Source: an uncultured Verrucomicrobia subdivision 3 bacterium
GTDB taxonomy: Bacteria > Verrucomicrobiota > Verrucomicrobiia > Limisphaerales > UBA11358
Assembly: GCA_903861445.1 (NCBI GenBank)
Contig: CAIOUK010000145.1
Coordinates: 1 to 6,526 of the forward strand
Reading direction: 5' to 3'
Length of the DNA: 6,526 nucleotides
Shown: one piece after another, positions 1 to 4,551 of the stretch
How the letters are laid out: each line of letters begins with the position of its first letter
Numbering within the stretch: the stretch's first letter is position 1
Position numbers and translations under genes: made by a program
The notes under the pieces: generated by a model
Database searches by the model: none
Told to the model about the DNA's origin: nothing
What the model saw: only the letters and a program-made list of their open reading frames with translations

Positions 1-123
1 AATAATTGGACGTTGAACCTGACGGTGGTGCCGGAACCGGTGCTGCTGGCGCTCATCACCTTCCTCGCCATGCTCCTGGCGCTGGCCGGTCTCAAATGGG
101 CCTGGCAGGGCAAAGATTCGTAA
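1..123 (+). CDS. C-terminal end of a VPEP-tailed (PEP-CTERM-like) surface protein, 5' truncated
   Basis: Frame 1 is open from the left edge to TAA at 121-123 and gives the last 40 residues of a protein whose start lies outside the window. The tail has the order expected of a PEP-CTERM sorting signal: a VVPEP motif (residues 9-13 of the fragment), then a hydrophobic stretch of about 18 residues (LLALITFLAMLLALAGL), then a short tail with lysines (KWAWQGKDS). In this family the tail is recognised by an exosortase and the protein is processed and exported to the envelope or extracellular matrix. The C-terminal basic cluster is weak, with two Lys and no Arg run, so a plain C-terminal membrane anchor is the alternative. 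The body of the protein, and so its function, cannot be seen. An intrinsic terminator follows directly, so this is the last gene of its transcript. Confidence 0.65.
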   Translation, partial: NNWTLNLTVVPEPVLLALITFLAMLLALAGLKWAWQGKDS

Positions 124-164
124 CCACGGACGCACTTTTTCTTCCGCGTCCGCCGGTGTTTTTT
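123..164 (+). terminator. Rho-independent terminator after the VPEP-protein gene
   Basis: CGGACGC (127-133) pairs perfectly with GCGTCCG (146-152) across a 12-nt loop. The stem extends through a small A/CC internal loop to ACC (123-125) paired with GGT (155-157). A run of six T (159-164) follows after one G. The hairpin begins at the last base of the stop codon of the upstream gene. This is a GC-rich stem plus U-tract as expected for intrinsic termination, and it separates the upstream gene from xylA. Confidence 0.72.
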
Positions 165-240
165 CAATCTTGGGCATTCGTAACTGTGTAAAATTATCCC
201 CCTCTCCAATTTTTAATGCATTTGATGGTGAACAAAGGTG

Positions 241-280
241 CAAATTAAATTTGAAAAATAAATAGTAATTTTAATACTAT
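241..280. promoter_or_regulatory. Two inverted repeats over the xylA promoter (candidate operators)
   Basis: CAAATT-A-AATTTG (241-253) has perfect 6-bp arms and overlaps the candidate -35 box. ATAGTA-(7 nt)-TACTAT (262-280) also has perfect 6-bp arms, and its right arm is the candidate -10 box. Their position would suit repressor binding sites controlling xylA, as sugar isomerase genes are commonly substrate-regulated. The region is AT-rich, so short dyads can arise by chance, and no regulator gene is present in the window. Confidence 0.3.
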
Positions 281-287
281 CGCCAAA
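251..287 (+). promoter_or_regulatory. Candidate xylA promoter
   Basis: TTGAAA (251-256) and TACTAT (275-280) are 18 bp apart in an AT-rich stretch unlike the surrounding coding DNA. With the usual -12 to -7 placement of the -10 box, +1 falls on base 287, the A of the xylA ATG, which would make the message leaderless. TAATAC (272-277, 15-bp spacer) is an alternative -10 box and would start the RNA three bases earlier. No Shine-Dalgarno-like sequence lies between here and the start codon, which fits the leaderless reading. Confidence 0.45.
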
Positions 288-1600
288 TGAAATCTGCGTT
301 CCCTAACATCACTCACATCGCCTACGAGGGGTCGAAGTCGAAAAACCCGCTCGCGTTCAAACATTACAACGCCGCCGAAATCGTTGAAGGCAAAACCATG
401 CGCGACCATCTGCGCTTCGCGGTGGTTTACTGGCACACCTTTCGCGGCACGGGCAGCGATCCGTTCGGCGCGGGCACGATGCAGCGCCCGTGGGACGACG
501 GCAGCGCTTCCGTCAGCAACGCCCAGAATCGTGCACGGGTGGCCTTTGAATTTATCAAGAAACTGGGCGCGCCGTATTATTGCTGGCATGACCGCGATGT
601 GGCGCCGGAAGGTAAAAACTTACGCGAGACGAACAAGAATTTTGATGCGGTCGCCAAAGTGTTGAAGGAAGAACAGAAGCGCACCGGTGTCAAGCTGCTC
701 TGGGGCACGACCAACGCGTTCTCGCATCCGCGCTTTGTCCACGGCGCGAGCACGAGCTGCAACGCCGATGTGTTTGCGTTTGCCGCCTGCCAAGTGAAGA
801 AGGCGATGGAAGTGACGCACGAACTCGGTGGCGAAGGCTACACGTTCTGGGGCGGTCGCGAAGGCTACATGACGCTGCTCAACACCGACATGAAACGTGA
901 GCAGGAACATCTGGCGAAGTTTCTTCACCTCGCCGTGGCGCACAAGAAGGCGATTGGCTTCAAAGGACAATTTTACATCGAGCCGAAGCCGAAAGAACCG
1001 ACGAAGCATCAATACGATTCCGATGCGGCGGCGTGCCTGAATTTTCTGCGCGAATTTGATTTGCTGCCGCATTTCAAATTGAACATCGAGACCAATCACG
1101 CGACGCTTGCGGGCCACACGATGCAGCATGAACTGGAAGTCGCCGGTGCCGCCGGCGCGCTTGGTTCCATTGACGCGAACACTGGTGACGAATTGCTGGG
1201 CTGGGACACGGACCAGTTCCCAACGAATATTTATCTGACGACTTACACGATGTTGAGCGTGCTGAAATACGGCGGCTTCAAGACTGGCGGCGTCAACTTC
1301 GACGCGAAGGTTCGCCGCGAGAGCTTTGAGCCGATTGACCTGTTCTACGCGCACATTGGCGGGATGGACGCGTTTGCGCGCGGCCTCAAAATCGCCGCTG
1401 CGATCCGCAAGGACGGTCGGTTGGCTGAGTTCGTCAAAAATCGTTACGCCTCGTGGGACACCGGCATTGGCGCGAAGATCGAGGCGGGCAAGGCCAACTT
1501 CAAAGACCTCGAAGCTTACATGCTCAAGAAAGGCGAGGCGGATGCGAGCAACAGCGGCCGCCAGGAATTCCTCGAAAATCTGATCAACGAATTCATCTGA
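287..1600 (+). CDS. xylA: Xylose isomerase
   Basis: The product, 437 aa, interconverts D-xylose and D-xylulose in the cytoplasm (EC 5.3.1.5), the entry step for xylose into the pentose phosphate pathway; the family also acts on glucose. The length matches the long (class II) xylose isomerases of about 440 aa. Every hallmark sits at the number used for the E. coli enzyme: catalytic His101 and Asp104 in WHDRD, YTFWGGREGYMTLLNT at 185-200, Glu232 and Lys234 in IEPKPKEPTKHQYD, Glu268 and His271 in NIETNHATLAGH, Asp296 in GSIDAN, Asp307 and Asp309 in WDTDQFP, and Asp339 in VNFDAK. All metal ligands are present, so the enzyme should be active. ATG 287 is the only plausible start because an in-frame TAA lies at 272-274. 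There is no visible Shine-Dalgarno site. No xylulokinase, transporter or regulator gene is adjacent. Confidence 0.98.
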   Translation: MKSAFPNITHIAYEGSKSKNPLAFKHYNAAEIVEGKTMRDHLRFAVVYWHTFRGTGSDPFGAGTMQRPWDDGSASVSNAQNRARVAFEFIKKLGAPYYCWHDRDVAPEGKNLRETNKNFDAVAKVLKEEQKRTGVKLLWGTTNAFSHPRFVHGASTSCNADVFAFAACQVKKAMEVTHELGGEGYTFWGGREGYMTLLNTDMKREQEHLAKFLHLAVAHKKAIGFKGQFYIEPKPKEPTKHQYDSDAAACLNFLREFDLLPHFKLNIETNHATLAGHTMQHELEVAGAAGALGSIDANTGDELLGWDTDQFPTNIYLTTYTMLSVLKYGGFKTGGVNFDAKVRRESFEPIDLFYAHIGGMDAFARGLKIAAAIRKDGRLAEFVKNRYASWDTGIGAKIEAGKANFKDLEAYMLKKGEADASNSGRQEFLENLINEFI

Positions 1601-1629
1601 TGGCTGTTATGGTTTCCCCTAAGTCCAAA

Positions 1630-1648
1630 GATGACTGTAACTGTCATC
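1630..1648 (+). other. Short hairpin between xylA and tRNA-Leu
   Basis: GATGAC (1630-1635) and GTCATC (1643-1648) form a perfect 6-bp stem with a 7-nt loop, 29 bases after the xylA stop and 15 bases before the tRNA. No T-run follows (the next bases are GAGAGGTTT), so it is not a classical terminator. It could be a 3'-end stabiliser, a processing landmark in an xylA-tRNA transcript, or a protein-binding dyad. Confidence 0.35.
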
Positions 1649-1663
1649 GAGAGGTTTAACATT

Positions 1664-1747
1664 GCGCGCGTGGTGGAATGGCAGACACGCCAGACTTAGG
1701 ATCTGGTTCCGCAAGGATTAGAGGTTCAAGTCCTCTCGCGCGCACCA
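1664..1747 (+). tRNA. tRNA-Leu, anticodon UAG
   Basis: This is a complete 84-nt class II tRNA. The acceptor stem is GCGCGCG (1664-1670) with CGCGCGC (1737-1743), followed by discriminator A1744 and an encoded CCA (1745-1747). The D stem is GTG/CAC (1673-1675 with 1686-1688). The anticodon stem is CCAGA/TCTGG (1690-1694 with 1702-1706), with loop CTTAGGA and anticodon TAG at 1697-1699. The long variable arm TCC-GCAA-GGA (about 1707-1719) is typical of tRNA-Leu. The T arm is AGAGG-TTCAAGT-CCTCT (1720-1736). It reads CUN leucine codons, CUA best. No separate promoter is obvious in the 63 bp after xylA, so it may be processed from an xylA read-through transcript. Confidence 0.97.
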
Positions 1748-1748
1748 C

Positions 1749-2300
1749 TTATCTCGCAATCATGCCACTTTGACGGGCAAAATTGAACAGCCCGCCCGCA
1801 TCCACCACGGGGCGCACGTCGCCGAGTGGTTTGAATTGGTAGATTTTGCCAGTAGCTTTCACCGTTACGGTGGCCGCGTCGAGATCCACGGTCACGACGT
1901 CGCCGGTTTTCAGGATGTCACACAGGCGGTCAGCACATTCGCACGGATACAGTTCGCCGGTGGCGACACAATTGCGAAAGAAAATGCGCGCAAAGCTTTC
2001 CGCGAGGATGATTTCACAATTAGCCGAACCGAGGGCGATGGGCGCGTGTTCGCGGGAACTGCCGCAGCCGAAATTTTTGCCGGCGACGACGATGGGATAT
2101 TCGCTGTCGAGTTGGCCGGTTTTAACATAACGGTTGGGGTAGAGCGACGCGGGTAAGCCATCAAGCGCGTAGCTGCCGAGCTTCTCGTATTCTTCGGCGA
2201 TGGTCGGCACGAGGTTAAGAAATTGGGCGGAGATGATCTGGTCGGTGTCAATATTGTCGCGCACCACATAAACCGGACCGGTGAAAACAGATTTCGTCAT
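1749..2300 (-). CDS. leuD: 3-isopropylmalate dehydratase small subunit
   Basis: This is the 183-aa small (swivel-domain) subunit of isopropylmalate isomerase, which with the Fe-S subunit LeuC converts 2-isopropylmalate to 3-isopropylmalate in leucine biosynthesis. Visible signatures are VVRDNIDTDQIISAQFLN (12-29), the aconitase swivel motif GKNFGCGSSREHAPIAL (74-90) and AESFARIFFRN (100-110). It is shorter than the roughly 200-aa E. coli LeuD and nearer the compact LeuD/homoaconitase-type small subunits, so the exact substrate depends on its LeuC-like partner, which is not in the window. The ATG at 2298-2300 gives a family-like N-terminus (MTKSVFTGPVYVV). No Shine-Dalgarno site precedes it; the bases just upstream read CATTCTTTCC. 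It lies 31 bp after the small membrane-protein gene on the same strand. Its stop codon is separated by one base from the convergent tRNA-Leu, so its transcript has no room for its own terminator before entering the tRNA in antisense. Confidence 0.95.
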   Translation of the reverse strand: MTKSVFTGPVYVVRDNIDTDQIISAQFLNLVPTIAEEYEKLGSYALDGLPASLYPNRYVKTGQLDSEYPIVVAGKNFGCGSSREHAPIALGSANCEIILAESFARIFFRNCVATGELYPCECADRLCDILKTGDVVTVDLDAATVTVKATGKIYQFKPLGDVRPVVDAGGLFNFARQSGMIAR

Positions 2301-2331
2301 GGAAAGAATGTGGCGGTTACGAACGGAATTT

Positions 2332-2667
2332 TCAATCAGAATTCACAGTCGAAACCGTGCGTTGCCCGCGTTTGCGCAGGGCGATGACGGCGGCGACGCA
2401 CGCAGTCCATGTCGGCAGGTCTTCGACGACCGGCACCAATTCAATGGCAAACGTCGGCAATAAAAGAATGTGAAACCCCAAAATTTTCATCATCAGAATC
2501 ATTGTTACCAAATCAATCACTTGGTCAGGAAGCGCCCAGCCAAGCGGGCCGAGCAGTAATTGCAAACCGTCCGCCGCTATCGCAATCCCCAGTGCGAGCA
2601 GCATTCGCTTTCGCGTCAGCACTGGCGGAATGCGGAAAAGGCGGTTTAATTTTTCCGGCAATTTCAC
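2332..2667 (-). CDS. Small multi-spanning membrane protein of unknown function
   Basis: I do not recognise a named family for this 111-aa protein. It has a basic N-terminus (KLPEKLNRLFRIPPVLTRKR), then a hydrophobic segment at about 22-41 (containing Asp33), a second at about 49-80 (which may be one long or two short helices broken by Pro71), and a third at about 88-97, ending in a basic, polar tail (RKRGQRTVSTVNSD). Short polar motifs stand out between them: LPDQVIDL (46-53) and ELVPVVEDLPTW (76-87). Such conserved-looking acidic/proline loops and the coherent hydrophobic pattern argue for a real gene. The start is GTG at 2665-2667; an in-frame TAA four codons upstream (2677-2679) excludes a longer protein. 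No Shine-Dalgarno site is visible. It lies 46 bp downstream of the pseudopilin gene and 31 bp upstream of leuD, so co-transcription is plausible. Confidence 0.72.
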   Translation of the reverse strand: MKLPEKLNRLFRIPPVLTRKRMLLALGIAIAADGLQLLLGPLGWALPDQVIDLVTMILMMKILGFHILLLPTFAIELVPVVEDLPTWTACVAAVIALRKRGQRTVSTVNSD

Positions 2668-2713
2668 GCGAAGTTTTTATCTGGATGGAGTCGCTCGGAT
2701 TTTAGGGAGCTAT

Positions 2714-3091
2714 TTACGGAACAATATGAGCCGGAGTGACGGTGGAACCCAAACTACAAACGGCTTCGATTCGGCTGCCAACGTAGCCGACGGAGTAAGT
2801 GCCTTGCGTCGGACAGGCTGGGATTTGGCCAGTGTTGTTCAGTTTCAAATAAGGCGTCAGATCGCCGGGATAATTGATGGGGTCGCCCGTTTTCTGGCCG
2901 TGTTCCAGCGCGAACTGGGAGGCGGCATCCTCGATTTTCACGAGGTTGTTGATGCACGCGTTCGCCTGTGCCGTGGCGCGCGGTTTGACGTAGTAGGGGA
3001 AGACCATGCCCGCGAGCAACGCGATGATGCCGATCACCACCATGATCTCTACCAGAGTGAACGCCTGCGTTTTAAACTTAAAGTTTCCCAT
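2714..3091 (-). CDS. Stand-alone type II secretion/type IV pilin-like pseudopilin
   Basis: This 125-aa protein has a type III (prepilin) signal: a short basic leader (MGNFKFKTQA) then FTLVEIMVVIGIIALLAGMVFP, with Phe11 as mature residue 1 and Glu15 as the conserved +5 glutamate. Predicted cleavage by prepilin peptidase is between Ala10 and Phe11; -1 is Ala rather than the textbook Gly. The hydrophobic helix (about 11-32) anchors or polymerises the subunit. The globular part carries AQANACINNLVKIEDAASQFALEHG (41-65), then PACPTQGTYSVGYVG and CSLG; Cys93 and Cys112 could form a disulfide. These features resemble the short GspG-like pseudopilins found in many copies in Verrucomicrobia and Planctomycetes genomes. 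No other secretion or pilus gene is nearby, so its assembly partner is unknown. An AGGG sits 13-16 bases before the ATG, the only Shine-Dalgarno-like sequence near a start in the window. Confidence 0.9.
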   Translation of the reverse strand: MGNFKFKTQAFTLVEIMVVIGIIALLAGMVFPYYVKPRATAQANACINNLVKIEDAASQFALEHGQKTGDPINYPGDLTPYLKLNNTGQIPACPTQGTYSVGYVGSRIEAVCSLGSTVTPAHIVP

Positions 3092-3107
3092 CTAAAAATC
3101 GCCCTAG

Positions 3108-3142
3108 TCGCCAAACTTTACTTCACCTTGTATGTTGGTCAA
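3108..3142 (-). promoter_or_regulatory. Candidate promoter of the pseudopilin gene
   Basis: Reading the minus strand, TTGACC (3142 to 3137) and TAAAGT (3120 to 3115) are 16 bp apart. Transcription would begin near 3108, leaving a leader of about 17 nt before the ATG at 3091. If the three minus-strand genes form one unit, this promoter would drive pseudopilin, membrane protein and leuD. Matches are good at -35 and moderate at -10. Confidence 0.42.
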
Positions 3143-3207
3143 GTCGCTATTAGAGCCATTAACTAAAGTGCCGCTCAAAGAAACCGTGTGCAACAACCGG
3201 CTTAATC

Positions 3208-3242
3208 TTGCGGGGGCGGTGGCGGTTTCTATAATCCCTGCG
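3208..3242 (+). promoter_or_regulatory. Candidate serS promoter with consensus -10 box
   Basis: A perfect TATAAT (3230-3235) stands in otherwise GC-rich DNA, preceded at 16 bp by TTGCGG (3208-3213). The normal distance puts +1 on base 3242, the G of the serS GTG start, predicting a leaderless message. It also probably serves glgA, which follows serS by 8 bp. Confidence 0.55.
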
Positions 3243-4543
3243 TGCTCGACATCAAATTAATCCGAGAAACTCCCGATTTTGTCCGCGCCCGGCTCGCGAC
3301 GCGTGGTGCTGGCGATGAAACAAAGATCGACGAATTGTTAAAGCTGGACGAACAGCGTCGCAAATCATTGGCCGAAGTGGAGGCGCTTAAATCCCAACGC
3401 AACCGCGTGAGTAAGGAAATCGGTGCGCTGATGGGGCAGAAAAAACTCGCCGAGGCTGAAGCCAAAAAAGCCGAGACCAAAGATTTGGGTGAAAAAATTG
3501 CCGCGCTGGAAAAAGTGGTGGCGGAAAGCGAGACGGCGCGTGATGCGCTGATGCTGCAACTTCCGAATCTGCCGCATGAATCAGTCGTCGTCGGCAAATC
3601 GGCGGAAGACAATCCCGAAGTGCGTGTTCACGGCGCGAAGCTGAATTATGATTTCAAACTCAAGTCGCACGTCGAGTTGTGTGAGTCGCTGAAGCTGGTG
3701 GATTTTGCCCGTGCGGCGAAACTTTCCGGCAGCGGCTTTTTGCTCTACACGAACTGGGGCGCGCGGCTGGAGCGGGCGTTGATTTCGTTCCTGCTCGATT
3801 TGCATATCACCGAACACGGCTACACGGAAGTCTCGCCGCCGTTTATGGTCGGCGAACAGTGCATGGTCGGCGTCGGCCAGTTTCCGAAGTTCAAAGACCA
3901 ATACTACGGCGTGGCCGAGGGCGGCCGCGCGGACGAACTGGGGAAATTGTATTTGATTCCCACGGCGGAAACGCCGGTGGCGAACATCCATCGCGAGGAA
4001 ATTCTGGCGGAGAAACAGTTGCCGGTGAAATACTGCGCTTACACGCCGTGCTTTCGCGGCGAGGCCGGCGCGGCGGGCGTCGGCACGCGCGGCATGATTC
4101 GTGTCCATCAGTTCGATAAGGTGGAATTGATTAAAATCGTGAAGCCGGAAACCGGCTATGACGAACTGGAAAAGATGGTCGCCAATGCGGAGAAGGTTTT
4201 ACAACTGCTCGGCTTGCATTACCGCGTCATCCTGCTTTGCACGGGCGACATGGGTTTTGGCAGCGCGAAGACTTACGACATCGAAGTGTGGGCGCCGGGG
4301 CAGGGGAGTTATCTCGAAGTTTCCAGCTGCTCGAACTGCGAGGATTTTCAGTCGCGCCGGATGAATATGCGTTTCAAAGCCGAGACCGGTGAAAATAAAT
4401 TTCCGCACATTCTCAATGGCAGCGGGACGGCGTTGGCGCGGTTGTTCGTGGCGTTGATCGAAACGCATCAGCAAGTGGACGGCAGTGTGAAAATCCCCGA
4501 GGCACTCCAGCCATATTTGAAAACTGACCGCATTGCCGCCTAA
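3242..4543 (+). CDS. serS: Seryl-tRNA synthetase
   Basis: This cytoplasmic class II synthetase, 433 aa, charges tRNA-Ser (and tRNA-Sec where present) with serine. The N-terminal tRNA-binding arm is a long charged coiled coil, about residues 28-105, rich in Lys/Glu/Ala. The catalytic domain follows: motif 1 region PPFMVGEQCMVGVGQFPKF (199-217), the serine-binding TAE loop LIPTAETPVANIH (238-250), motif 2 FRGEAGAAGVGTRGMIRVHQF (271-291, Arg272), the conserved TGDMGFGSAKTYDIEVW (334-350), and motif 3 NGSGTALARLFVALIE (392-407, Arg400). Length is typical for bacterial SerRS (about 425-430 aa). The start is GTG at 3242: it gives the canonical MLDIKLIRE opening, and no alternative fits the family. 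No Shine-Dalgarno site precedes it, and a perfect -10 box lies six bases upstream. It is followed closely by glgA on the same strand. Confidence 0.98.
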   Translation: MLDIKLIRETPDFVRARLATRGAGDETKIDELLKLDEQRRKSLAEVEALKSQRNRVSKEIGALMGQKKLAEAEAKKAETKDLGEKIAALEKVVAESETARDALMLQLPNLPHESVVVGKSAEDNPEVRVHGAKLNYDFKLKSHVELCESLKLVDFARAAKLSGSGFLLYTNWGARLERALISFLLDLHITEHGYTEVSPPFMVGEQCMVGVGQFPKFKDQYYGVAEGGRADELGKLYLIPTAETPVANIHREEILAEKQLPVKYCAYTPCFRGEAGAAGVGTRGMIRVHQFDKVELIKIVKPETGYDELEKMVANAEKVLQLLGLHYRVILLCTGDMGFGSAKTYDIEVWAPGQGSYLEVSSCSNCEDFQSRRMNMRFKAETGENKFPHILNGSGTALARLFVALIETHQQVDGSVKIPEALQPYLKTDRIAA

Positions 4544-4551
4544 ACTTTCAA

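Noticed and set aside
620..1354. A 244-codon open frame on the minus strand inside xylA
   Set aside because: It lies entirely antisense to a xylose isomerase with every catalytic and metal residue intact. Its product is Arg/Val/Phe-rich with no recognisable motif, as expected from the complement of GC-biased codons.
1720..1747. tRNA-Leu 3' end as a phage or island attachment site
   Set aside because: The next gene begins one base later and is intact leuD. No integrase and no repeated copy of the tRNA 3' end was seen in the window.
1770..2156. A 128-codon plus-strand frame opposite leuD
   Set aside because: The leuD frame carries GCGSSREHAP and other conserved motifs, and the opposite frame shows nothing recognisable.
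2311..2336. A separate leuD promoter starting with TTGAAA on the minus strand
   Set aside because: At the right spacing the -10 position reads CACATT, only 3 of 6 matches, and the TTGAAA overlaps the stop codon of the preceding gene.
2630..3166. A 178-codon plus-strand frame opposite the pseudopilin gene
   Set aside because: The minus-strand product has a textbook prepilin signal and matches a known family. The plus-strand product has none and spans the intergenic promoter region.
3581..4108. A 175-codon open frame on the minus strand inside serS
   Set aside because: Antisense shadow of the SerRS catalytic domain. Composition is rich in Arg, His and Phe with no family features.
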